A stretch of 11,709 nucleotides of DNA. Origin: CAXYVX01 sp964292495. GTDB taxonomy: Bacteria > Patescibacteriota > Saccharimonadia > Saccharimonadales > Saccharimonadaceae. The notes below the pieces were generated by a model, which was given only the letters and a program-made list of their open reading frames with translations, was not told where the DNA came from and did no database searches. The position numbers and the translations under genes were made by a program. Shown here one piece after another: positions 6,372 through 11,709 of the stretch. The stretch lies in NCBI GenBank assembly GCA_964292495.1, contig CAXYVX010000025.1:1-11709 (forward strand), written 5' to 3'. How positions within the stretch are numbered: the stretch's first letter is position 1; every line of letters begins with the position of its first letter.

Positions 6372-7304
6372 ATGACAAAATTTAACGGTCCGAAAAAAGC
6401 AATAATCGCGGCAGCTGGCTTTGGGACGAGATTTTTACCGCAGACAAAAGCAATGCCAAAAGAAATGCTGCCTCTGGTGGATAAACCGATTATTCAGTAT
6501 GTCGTTGAGGAATTGGTTGGCGCTGGAATCCAAGATATTATCATTGTCGGGAGTCAAAATAAGCGCGCAATTGAAGACCATTTTGACTTGCCGAACGAAG
6601 ATTTGCTCGCGAATTTGCGCGCTGGCGGGAAGAAAAAAGCGCACTTTATAACAGAGATGGAAGCGCTCGCAAACATGGCAAATTTCATTTATGTTCGTCA
6701 AAAAGGGCCATATGGAAACGCCACGCCGATTCAAAGCGCTGCGCATTTACTTGCTGACGACGAGCCGTTTATTTACGCGTTTGCTGATGATTTTTTTCAT
6801 GGTTCGCCAGATGAAAAATCGCGATTTCAGCAAATGATTGAACTGTATAAAGAAACTGGAAATTCGGTTCTGTCGAGCAAGAAAATTGTGGATGATGATG
6901 AATTTAACAGATATGGAGTTGTTGCTGGCCGGGAAATCAAACCGGGCATGATTGACATCGCGGAGATTGTTGAGAAGCCAGGCAAAGCGGATGCACCGAG
7001 CGATCTCGCGAGCGTTTCCAGCTATCTTTTAACATCAGATTTCTTGAAATATCTTGACAAAGCGAACAAAGAATTCGCGAAAAACACCGCAAAAGACAAA
7101 GGCGAATTCATGTTTCAGCCGGTCATGCAGCAGATGATTGGCGACGGACATAAATTCCTGGCGGCGGAAATCAAAGGCGCAAAATATTACGACACGGGCG
7201 ATAAGTTGGAATACATGAAAACAGTGGTGGATTTTGGCATTCACGACAAAAATTTTGGCAAGGAATTTCGCGAATTTTTGCGCGAAACTGCGGAAAAACT
7301 TTGA
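6372..7304 (+). CDS. galU: UTP--glucose-1-phosphate uridylyltransferase
   Basis: This 310-residue enzyme joins UTP and glucose-1-phosphate to give UDP-glucose and pyrophosphate, supplying glucosyl and other nucleotide sugars for envelope polysaccharides. Family marks are the nucleotide-binding signature GFGTRFLPQTKAMPKEMLPL (16-35), the metal-binding region FADDFFHG (137-144), EIVEKPGKADAPS (198-210) and the sugar-binding TGDKLEYMKT (275-284). The ATG has a strong AAGGGG ribosome-binding site 5 nt upstream (6361-6366). It starts 18 nt after gatB in the same direction, with no terminator between, so it may be read from the gat promoter. The length is typical of bacterial GalU and the enzyme looks intact. 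In a host-associated lineage with little biosynthesis it may serve surface glycosylation; that last point is inference. Confidence 0.95.
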   Translation: MTKFNGPKKAIIAAAGFGTRFLPQTKAMPKEMLPLVDKPIIQYVVEELVGAGIQDIIIVGSQNKRAIEDHFDLPNEDLLANLRAGGKKKAHFITEMEALANMANFIYVRQKGPYGNATPIQSAAHLLADDEPFIYAFADDFFHGSPDEKSRFQQMIELYKETGNSVLSSKKIVDDDEFNRYGVVAGREIKPGMIDIAEIVEKPGKADAPSDLASVSSYLLTSDFLKYLDKANKEFAKNTAKDKGEFMFQPVMQQMIGDGHKFLAAEIKGAKYYDTGDKLEYMKTVVDFGIHDKNFGKEFREFLRETAEKL

Positions 7305-7307
7305 GAT

Positions 7308-7334
7308 TTGACATTATTTGTAGCAAGGTATAAA
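7308..7334 (+). promoter_or_regulatory. Promoter of the small membrane-protein operon
   Basis: TTGACA at 7308-7313 matches the -35 consensus, and TATAAA at 7329-7334 is a good -10, with a 15-nt spacer (17 nt if TAAACT at 7331-7336 is used). The predicted start is only a few nucleotides before ATG 7346, so any 5' leader is very short. This is the only promoter in the window with a clear -35 box. Confidence 0.6.
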
Positions 7335-7345
7335 CTGTAAGCGTA

Positions 7346-7594
7346 ATGGATGCTTTTCAAATTCTGGTTATAATCTTGTCTGTAATGTTGGCAGTATTTT
7401 TGATTTTGGGTATCGTCCTTCTCGCGACATTTATCAGTATTTCGCGAAAAATCAACCATATTACTGAAACAATAAGCCAAGCGACTGACGAAGCGAAGGC
7501 GTTCCTTGAAAATTTGAAAAATCTCGCCAGCCCGGTGATGATTGCGAGGATTTTTGTTAAGTTTATTAAAAGAGCGGTCAACCGCAGAAAGTAG
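7346..7594 (+). CDS. Small single-pass membrane protein, function unknown
   Basis: This 82-residue protein has a hydrophobic N-terminal helix (about 5-30, ILVIILSVMLAVFLILGIVL), then an amphipathic stretch (SRKINHITETISQATDEAKAFLENLKNL) likely to form a coiled coil, and a basic C-terminus (FIKRAVNRRK). I do not recognise a named family; the layout resembles small membrane proteins commonly found beside YtxH-domain proteins. It has no evident Shine-Dalgarno, and its promoter lies just upstream, so it may be read from a very short leader. It is separated by 5 nt from the YtxH gene and is probably cotranscribed with the next two genes. It is likely a real gene because it fills an operon position and has a plausible promoter. 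Confidence 0.72.
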   Translation: MDAFQILVIILSVMLAVFLILGIVLLATFISISRKINHITETISQATDEAKAFLENLKNLASPVMIARIFVKFIKRAVNRRK

Positions 7595-7599
7595 GAAAA

Positions 7600-8004
7600 A
7601 TGATTAAAAAATCAATCAGTGAAAGTGGAAAAACGGCTAAACATTTTGGCTTTGGAATTGCTCTTGGCGCGATAACTGGCGCTGTTGCTGGACTTTTATT
7701 TGCGCCAAAAAGCGGAAAAGAAACTCGTGCTGATCTGAAAGATGGCTTGGATGATGTAAAAGATTTTGTTGGTGATTCTTCCGCCGAAGCGACAGACTTC
7801 GCGAAAGATCGCGTTGAAGATGTGAAAAAGTTTGTTGGCAAAAATGCACCAAAAGCCAAAAAATTCGCCGAAAAAGAAGCTGATGAAGCTGTGAAACAAG
7901 CGCAAAAACAGCTCGATGAGGCGAAAAAGTTCGCGAAAGATTTGAAAAAAAGCAAAATCGCGAAATCCGCAAAAAGCATTGTTGAAGACATTGAAGAGAA
8001 ATAA
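7600..8004 (+). CDS. YtxH domain-containing protein
   Basis: The 134-residue product has a glycine-rich transmembrane segment followed by the YtxH signature: GFGIALGAITGAVAGLLFAP (about 13-32), then KSGKETRADLKDGLDDVKDF. The remainder (about 50-134) is a long charged helix rich in Lys, Glu, Asp and Ala, with repeats such as DFAKDRVEDVKKF, KKFAEKEADEA and KKFAKDLKKS. YtxH-family proteins are linked to general stress responses in Firmicutes, but their biochemical role is unknown. TAGGA lies 5 nt before the ATG. The gene sits in a three-gene group of small membrane proteins and ends 4 nt before the next start. The tail resembles an apolipoprotein- or LEA-like amphipathic helix; a scaffold or membrane-lining role is only a guess. 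Confidence 0.85.
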   Translation: MIKKSISESGKTAKHFGFGIALGAITGAVAGLLFAPKSGKETRADLKDGLDDVKDFVGDSSAEATDFAKDRVEDVKKFVGKNAPKAKKFAEKEADEAVKQAQKQLDEAKKFAKDLKKSKIAKSAKSIVEDIEEK

Positions 8005-8008
8005 AGCG

Positions 8009-8314
8009 ATGACAATTTTCCGCCGAGAAAATTCTGTCAGTAAGAAAAATATTTCTTCTTCTGGTGAGAAAAATCGCCAAAATCCAAAGCCTTTTTCAGA
8101 GCAACAGAGAAGCGATATTCGCGAAATATTTGAAGATGTTTATGTTGCGAACCGATGGACTATCATCCGGATGAATTTTATTCGCGGAATTTTCTTTGGG
8201 CTTGGAACTTTTTTGGGCGGCACGATTGTCGTTGCGGTTGTTGTTTACGTGCTGAGCCAAGTTCATTTCTTGCCGTACACTCAAGAAATAATTGACACTC
8301 TCCAAAAGAGGTGA
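8009..8314 (+). CDS. DUF5665-like small membrane protein
   Basis: From ATG 8009 the protein has 101 residues. A polar N-terminus (about 1-30) is followed by EIFEDVYVANRWTIIRMNFI and a transmembrane helix in RGIFFGLGTFLGGTIVVAVV, ending near FLPYTQEIIDTLQKR. This pattern (YVANRW, then NF.RG..FGLGTFLGGT) matches what I recall of the DUF5665 family, which is of unknown function and frequent in Patescibacteria. A longer reading from TTG 7979 overlaps the YtxH gene; ATG 8009 is preferred because it is 4 nt after the YtxH stop. The Shine-Dalgarno is weak, so coupling to upstream translation is likely. A terminator follows about 20 nt downstream and closes the operon. Confidence 0.8.
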   Translation: MTIFRRENSVSKKNISSSGEKNRQNPKPFSEQQRSDIREIFEDVYVANRWTIIRMNFIRGIFFGLGTFLGGTIVVAVVVYVLSQVHFLPYTQEIIDTLQKR

Positions 8315-8334
8315 TTTCAATAAATAATTAGACC

Positions 8335-8367
8335 AAAATTCGCGGAACCATCATTTCGCGAATTTTT
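8335..8367 (+). terminator. Intrinsic terminator after the small membrane-protein operon
   Basis: Ten base pairs (8335-8344 with 8357-8366) can extend by one G-U and two A-U pairs to 13, leaving a 6-nt loop. The 3' arm ends in TTTTT. The stem is built around CGCG, and the 3' arm contains the TTCGCGAA palindrome found all over this window. The A tract on the 5' side may allow weak function on the other strand. Confidence 0.75.
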
Positions 8368-8458
8368 ATTATGTTTTACTTTGAATTAGATATTTTAGCT
8401 TCTGCTGCCCGTGTGGCTAAATCTTTTTATCGCGAATGCAGAATAGCAGAGAAATGCG
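8368..8458. other. Intergenic stretch before rmuC
   Basis: About 90 bases between the terminator and the rmuC promoter. Apart from one ATCGCGAA motif I see no RNA gene, repeat or convincing coding signal in it. Confidence 0.5.
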
Positions 8459-8467
8459 TGATAAAAT
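8459..8467 (+). promoter_or_regulatory. Extended -10 promoter of rmuC
   Basis: TGATAAAAT at 8459-8467 is an extended -10 element that ends 6 nt before the rmuC ATG. No Shine-Dalgarno lies between, which suggests a leaderless transcript. Confidence 0.6.
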
Positions 8468-8473
8468 GGTTGT

Positions 8474-9589
8474 ATGGAAATAATTATTTTATGTGTCGTA
8501 ATCGCGTTTTTAAGCGCTGGGCTCTTGTTCGCAATCTTAAAAAAATCAAACAAAAACAGCTCCGAAGAAAGCCAATTTTTGCAAAATGATTTGGCGAATC
8601 TGAGGCGAGATTTGTCGGATTTGTCGCAAAATCTCGCAAAAAATATGCGCGAAAATAATGAAAATTTGCGTGATAATGTTGACCGGAAATTGAGCGAAAC
8701 TCAGCGCGGAATGTCGGCACAAATGGAAAATTCGCGAAAAATCGTGTCGGAAATTACGAAAAGTTTAGTTAAATTGGAGGACACAAACAAGCGCGTGATT
8801 GACACTCAGGGCGAGCTAAAAACGTTGCAAAATGTTCTGACAAATAATAAAACGCGTGGAAATTTGGGCGAATATTATCTTGAAGATATTTTGGGTAATG
8901 TGCTGCCGCCAGGCGTTTGGCAAAAACAATTTCATTTCGCGAAAAATTCATCGCACGCAGAATTGATTGCAGACGCGATTGTGAAGTTGAAAGATGGAAA
9001 AATTTTGGCGATTGACAGTAAGTTTCCGATGCAAAATTATGAAAAAATGGCGAATGCGGAGAATAAAGAAGCTCGCGAAAACGCTGCAAATGAGTTGAAA
9101 AAAGATCTGAAAAATCGCATCGACGAAACTGCGAAATACGTTCTGCCAGAGGAAAATACGATGGATTTTGCGTTCATGTTCATTCCGAGCGAGGCGCTTT
9201 ATTATGACGCGATCATTGGTGATGTTGGCAGCGGCGGGAGTTCGCGAAACTTGATTGACTACGCTTTCAATGACAAAAAAGTGATCATCGTTTCGCCGAC
9301 AACATTGCTCGCGTATCTGCAAACCGTGATGCAAGGGCTGCGATCTTTGCAGATTGAGGAGCAGGCGAAAGAGATTCAGAAATGGGTTGGCCAGCTAGCG
9401 AAACATCTCGCGAAATACGACGAGCACTTTAACGCGCTTGGGAAAAATCTGGGCACGGTGGTGAATAAATATCAGCTCGCGGCGGGCGAATTCGCGAAAA
9501 TTGACAAAGATGTGGTGAAAATCACAAATGGCGAGAGCGGCGGAAAATTATTGGAACCGGTGAATTTGCGTAAACCGAGCGACGAATAA
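8474..9589 (+). CDS. rmuC: DNA recombination protein RmuC
   Basis: RmuC-family proteins limit inverted-repeat rearrangements and are thought to act as nucleases related to the PD-(D/E)XK fold, though their exact activity is unsettled. The 371-residue protein has an N-terminal membrane anchor (about 2-22, EIIILCVVIAFLSAGLLFAI), a long coiled coil (about 30-120, with NLRRDLSDLSQNLAKNMREN), and the conserved RmuC domain from about 128: TRGNLGEYYLEDIL, a DAIVKLKDGKILAIDSKFP stretch with probable active-site Asp and Lys, MDFAFMFIPSEALYYDAI, and KKVIIVSPTTLLAYLQTV. ATG 8474 is favoured because hydrophobic anchors normally begin the family. It has no Shine-Dalgarno, and the -10 ends 6 nt upstream. 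It converges on the aquaporin gene across a shared terminator. Confidence 0.94.
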   Translation: MEIIILCVVIAFLSAGLLFAILKKSNKNSSEESQFLQNDLANLRRDLSDLSQNLAKNMRENNENLRDNVDRKLSETQRGMSAQMENSRKIVSEITKSLVKLEDTNKRVIDTQGELKTLQNVLTNNKTRGNLGEYYLEDILGNVLPPGVWQKQFHFAKNSSHAELIADAIVKLKDGKILAIDSKFPMQNYEKMANAENKEARENAANELKKDLKNRIDETAKYVLPEENTMDFAFMFIPSEALYYDAIIGDVGSGGSSRNLIDYAFNDKKVIIVSPTTLLAYLQTVMQGLRSLQIEEQAKEIQKWVGQLAKHLAKYDEHFNALGKNLGTVVNKYQLAAGEFAKIDKDVVKITNGESGGKLLEPVNLRKPSDE

Positions 9590-9599
9590 ACCTGGATTA

Positions 9600-9630
9600 A
9601 AAAATCACCCGAACGTGTCGGGTGATTTTT
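9600..9630. terminator. Bidirectional terminator between rmuC and the aquaporin gene
   Basis: A perfect 13-bp stem pairs 9600-9612 with 9618-9630 around a 5-nt loop. It has A residues on the left and T residues on the right, so it can terminate both rmuC (+) and the converging aquaporin gene (-). Confidence 0.88.
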
Positions 9631-9642
9631 GGTTTTCGCGAA

Positions 9643-10647
9643 TTATTTGCGAACTGCATCTTTGAATATGAAGCGGTAAATTGTAACGCCGATGGTCATA
9701 CCAACAGTGGTACCAAGTGCGTAAACCGCGAGAGCCAACCAGAAAGTTCCGGATGATTCGCCAAACATTGCGCCCTTTGTGAACGCTCCGAGTGCGCCGG
9801 CAACGGCTGGGTTTAAGACGACAACTGATCCGCCGACAACCAATCCGCCGAGAAGGCCGAGGCCAACCGAGAGACCGGTTTCGATTTTGCTTTTGTTCTT
9901 CTGGAAGAAGGCAAATCCAACACCAAGACCGAACACAATTGATCCGATAACTTCGGCGAAGAATGTAGTCCATCCCTGTCCGCCGGCGATTGAAACTTCG
10001 GTGAAGTTGCTAACGCCAAGAGTTTTCGCGATCGCGTCAACTGTTGTGTTGTTCTGTTTCGCGAATTCAACGAGTCCGCCAGCCTGTTTGACGCTCTCAC
10101 CGTATCCCTGTGAAGTCAATGCCGCGAGAACGGAATTGTCAAAGTTTGCAGTGAACAACGCGTGCATGACCACAAATGCCAACACCGCGCCCAAAATCTG
10201 GACCAAGATGTAAGCAACGGTTTTTACGCCATCGGTTTTGCGGTTGACATATGAAGCGATGGTGATCGCTGGGTTTAAGTGTGCGCCAGAGATGCTTCCG
10301 AAGATCATCACTAGTGCTGCTAACGCGAACGAAATGCCGAGAACGCCAAAGTTTTTGTTCTGAGCCAAGTTCAACACCACTGCTGCGAGCACGAAAGTTC
10401 CGATGAATTCCGCAATCAAAGCACCCGGTTTTAGCGCCATCAGTTTTTCGCTGACAGTCATTTTTGCGAAAGGCGCGTCGTCAATCTCTGAATTCGTTTC
10501 AACCGCTGCCGGGGCGACGATTTCAACGATTTCCTGTTCAACGATCACTGGCGCATCATTCTTTTTTGAAGCTGCGGCTTTTTTCGCGACTGGTTTTTTC
10601 GTTGTCGAAGGTTTTTTCTTCGACGAAACGGCTTTTTTAGTTGCCAT
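9643..10647 (-). CDS. Aquaporin/MIP-family channel with Lys-rich N-terminal tail
   Basis: The 334-residue protein is a major intrinsic protein family channel for water or small neutral solutes across the cell membrane. The two pore half-helix motifs are SGAHLNPA (NPA 125-127) and VVLNPAVAGALGAF (NPA 279-281), in a layout of about six membrane helices. Two features are odd. First, residues 1-65 form a cytoplasmic extension; positions 4-29 hold 11 lysines mixed with Ala, Pro, Ser and Thr, like a histone H1-type tail, then comes an acidic, valine-rich linker. Second, Val282 replaces the Arg that normally follows the second NPA and forms the ar/R selectivity filter. A loop of about 60 residues (165-225) is also long. 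AAGGAGG stands just before the ATG, and an extended -10 lies at 10685-10677. It is alone on the minus strand. Confidence 0.9.
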   Translation of the reverse strand: MATKKAVSSKKKPSTTKKPVAKKAAASKKNDAPVIVEQEIVEIVAPAAVETNSEIDDAPFAKMTVSEKLMALKPGALIAEFIGTFVLAAVVLNLAQNKNFGVLGISFALAALVMIFGSISGAHLNPAITIASYVNRKTDGVKTVAYILVQILGAVLAFVVMHALFTANFDNSVLAALTSQGYGESVKQAGGLVEFAKQNNTTVDAIAKTLGVSNFTEVSIAGGQGWTTFFAEVIGSIVFGLGVGFAFFQKNKSKIETGLSVGLGLLGGLVVGGSVVVLNPAVAGALGAFTKGAMFGESSGTFWLALAVYALGTTVGMTIGVTIYRFIFKDAVRK

Positions 10648-10676
10648 TTTTTCCTCCTTATGTTAATAACTTCTTT

Positions 10677-10685
10677 ATTTTACCA
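10677..10685 (-). promoter_or_regulatory. Extended -10 promoter of the aquaporin gene
   Basis: On the minus strand this reads TGGTAAAAT. The predicted start lies near 10670, giving a leader of about 23 nt that carries AAGGAGG, so this is a conventional Shine-Dalgarno transcript. A weak TTGCAG lies 16 nt upstream of the -10 hexamer as a possible -35. Confidence 0.6.
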
Positions 10686-10726
10686 TAAGTGTTTGTCTCT
10701 GCAAATTTCGCAAAAAAAATCGCTTG

Positions 10727-10735
10727 TGTTAAAAT
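10727..10735 (+). promoter_or_regulatory. Extended -10 promoter of the gene at 10744
   Basis: TGTTAAAAT at 10727-10735 ends 8 nt before ATG 10744, with no Shine-Dalgarno between, so a leaderless mRNA is likely. It is divergent from the aquaporin promoter about 40 bp away. Confidence 0.6.
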
Positions 10736-10743
10736 AATTTTAT

Positions 10744-11022
10744 ATGGGAATAATAGTTAATTTTGGTGAAGAAAAAAGCGAATTACAGAAGAGAATCACC
10801 GCTGACCTTCGCGAAAAACAACATGCGAACAGCTCTGGTGAAGGCGAAAAACTAGACTTTTCGCGAAACGTCAAAAAACCCGAATATTCAGTTGAAGATT
10901 CCGCTTACATGAAAGATTTCAAAAAAGGAAAATTGCCAACAGCGCTAGTTTTCTTGATATTTTTGACAGTTTCAGTTGCGGTCATTTCCGTTCTAATTTT
11001 TGCGGTTGCAGGAGTAAAATGA
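10744..11022 (+). CDS. Small C-terminally anchored membrane protein, unknown
   Basis: This 92-residue protein has a polar, charged N-terminal two-thirds (EEKSELQKRITADLREKQ, then SVEDSAYMKDFKKGK) and one hydrophobic helix near the C-terminus (about 68-90, LVFLIFLTVSVAVISVLIFAVAG). It therefore looks like a cytoplasmic domain tethered by a C-terminal anchor. I do not recognise a family. The start is supported by an extended -10 element 8 nt upstream, and the stop overlaps the next ATG by ATGA, so the pair is very probably cotranscribed and coupled. The two may form a small membrane complex, but the sequence gives no specific function. Confidence 0.72.
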   Translation: MGIIVNFGEEKSELQKRITADLREKQHANSSGEGEKLDFSRNVKKPEYSVEDSAYMKDFKKGKLPTALVFLIFLTVSVAVISVLIFAVAGVK

Positions 11023-11615
11023 ATAAGAAAAATAAGATAATTTTGTCTGTAATTCTCGGAATTGTGGGCGCGACTGTTTTGGCTGTTGGCTGCTTGTATT
11101 TTTTGTCGGCTATGACCGTGAATGATTTTCGTAAAAAATCTTCCGCGCAGCTAAATTCTGTAATCGTTGAAGAAAAAAGCGACGGGAATCCGGCTGTTTT
11201 GCTTGCTAACGTTCCGTTTGCCGACATTTTGAACCCGGATTATAAGAAGATTGAGCGGAATCAGGAAAAATTCGCGAACCTTTTATTAGAAGCAAAAAGT
11301 TATATTTTCGCGAAAAAATGGCAGAATGAATTGTCGGCAATTTACAACAAAAACTCGGCGCACGACAATCCAATTTCTTCGGATATTTTGACTGGCGTGA
11401 ATTCATATTTGGCGGTCATAAAAAACAATTTCCCGAATGAAAAATCGCGAATTACTGAAATGCAAAAGTTGGCGGACATTGTTGTGAGCAGCACGACTTT
11501 TTCGCAGATTAACAACTCTTTGGCTACACAGCTTCAAAGCAATTCGGCTTGGCTGGATGGTTTGAGAGATAAATTAAATTCCGATATCAATAAATATCAG
11601 AATTTCGCGAATTAG
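11019..11615 (+). CDS. Membrane-anchored extracytoplasmic protein, unknown
   Basis: The 198-residue product has a basic start (MNKKNK) and one hydrophobic helix (about 8-31, ILSVILGIVGATVLAVGCLYFL), a type II signal anchor that puts residues 35-198 outside the membrane. A Cys lies in the helix (VGCLYF), but it is too deep and poorly placed for a convincing lipobox. The exported part is mostly helical and polar (YKKIERNQEKFANLLLEAKS, LSAIYNKNS, ITEMQKLADIVVS), with no catalytic motif I can name. It overlaps the preceding gene by ATGA. The two may act as a membrane pair. Secretion-apparatus, pilus or cell-envelope roles are possible, but nothing here decides between them. Confidence 0.72.
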   Translation: MNKKNKIILSVILGIVGATVLAVGCLYFLSAMTVNDFRKKSSAQLNSVIVEEKSDGNPAVLLANVPFADILNPDYKKIERNQEKFANLLLEAKSYIFAKKWQNELSAIYNKNSAHDNPISSDILTGVNSYLAVIKNNFPNEKSRITEMQKLADIVVSSTTFSQINNSLATQLQSNSAWLDGLRDKLNSDINKYQNFAN

Positions 11616-11651
11616 TTTTTGGGATTGGCTTGGTTTAAAACATCGGCGGTG

Positions 11652-11660
11652 TGTTATAAT
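11652..11660 (+). promoter_or_regulatory. Extended -10 promoter of the next gene
   Basis: TGTTATAAT at 11652-11660 is a near-perfect extended -10 element that ends 7 nt before ATG 11668, again with no room for a Shine-Dalgarno. Confidence 0.62.
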
Positions 11661-11667
11661 ATTTCGT

Positions 11668-11709
11668 ATGAATATGAGTGAAATCCGCGATAAATTGTTT
11701 GCGAAAATA
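11668..11709 (+). CDS. Start of an unidentified gene (partial, cut by window end)
   Basis: The first 14 codons read MNMSEIRDKLFAKI and remain open to the last base of the window. The reading is supported by the consensus extended -10 immediately upstream and the intact frame. Fourteen residues are too few to identify a family. Confidence 0.5.
   Translation, partial: MNMSEIRDKLFAKI

Larger units (their letters stand above)
90..11611. repeat. Dispersed palindrome TTCGCGAA across the window
   Basis: By hand count the core TCGCGA occurs about 59 times and the full TTCGCGAA about 33 times. Examples are at 90-97, 121-128 and 11604-11611. A random 8-mer would be expected less than once in 11.7 kb. 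Copies fall in all three codon phases (FAK, IRE or VRE, NSR or FSR) and between genes, so amino-acid or codon preference alone does not account for it. The restriction-modification cassette (about 160-2440) has three TCGCGA cores and no full TTCGCGAA. It is listed as a repeat family, not as one element. Confidence 0.8.

Noticed and set aside
2508..7304. Recoded TGA (glycine) as in Absconditabacteria or Gracilibacteria
   Set aside because: gatC, gatA, galU and others end at TGA at the family-expected C-termini, so the standard bacterial code fits.
7578..8080. Minus-strand open frames opposite the YtxH gene
   Set aside because: Phe/Ser-rich readings of the Lys/Glu-rich YtxH tail; the plus strand has the clear domain and ribosome-binding site.
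8371..8589. 72-codon plus-strand open frame starting just after the terminator
   Set aside because: It overlaps the start of rmuC out of frame, has no ribosome-binding site and encodes no recognisable domain.
9779..10213. Plus-strand open frame of 144 codons across the aquaporin gene
   Set aside because: Antisense to the NPA-containing aquaporin frame; Pro/Thr-rich with no support.
2..11709. CRISPR array, tRNA or rRNA gene, insertion sequence
   Set aside because: No regularly spaced repeats, no cloverleaf or rRNA-like stretch, and no transposase frame were seen.

Overview
The window looks like a chromosome segment from a member of the Candidate Phyla Radiation, most likely Candidatus Saccharibacteria (TM7). 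This is inferred from the gene content (a gatC-gatA-HEPN-like-gatB cluster, YtxH and DUF5665-like small membrane proteins, many short single-pass proteins), compact overlapping genes, and TGA used as a normal stop, which argues against the code-25 lineages Absconditabacteria and Gracilibacteria. No database search was possible, so the taxonomic call is provisional.

Layout. 2-115: 3' end of uvrB, then a strong terminator. 160-2440: an AT-rich type II restriction-modification cassette (C5-cytosine methyltransferase plus a PD-(D/E)XK endonuclease resembling the SacI family), preceded by an unusually structured 144-nt leader. 2508-7304: a tightly coupled cluster gatC, gatA, a membrane-anchored protein with a HEPN-type RNxxxH motif, gatB, then galU. 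7346-8314: three small membrane proteins ending in a terminator. 8474-9589: rmuC, converging on a minus-strand aquaporin-family gene with a lysine-rich N-terminal tail (9643-10647); the two share a bidirectional terminator. 10744-11615: two overlapping unknown membrane proteins. 11668-end: first 14 codons of another gene.

How the genes fit together. GatCAB makes Gln-tRNA(Gln) and/or Asn-tRNA(Asn) by transamidation. GalU makes UDP-glucose for envelope glycans. UvrB and RmuC act in DNA repair and recombination. The restriction-modification pair is a probable acquired defence module between two core genes.

The most interesting signals are four. (1) The leader before the methyltransferase has a 21-bp inverted repeat starting at the predicted transcription start; it crosses a terminator-like hairpin, and partial copies of both arms recur over the ribosome-binding and start region, as in an RNA switch or multi-site operator. 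(2) The palindrome TTCGCGAA occurs about 33 times by hand count, in all three reading frames and between genes, but is absent from the restriction-modification cassette, like a HIP1 or DNA-uptake-type motif. (3) Extended -10 promoters (TGnTAAAAT or TGnTATAAT) sit 6-8 nt before the start codon of genes with no Shine-Dalgarno, suggesting leaderless mRNAs. (4) A HEPN-like protein is embedded in the gat operon.
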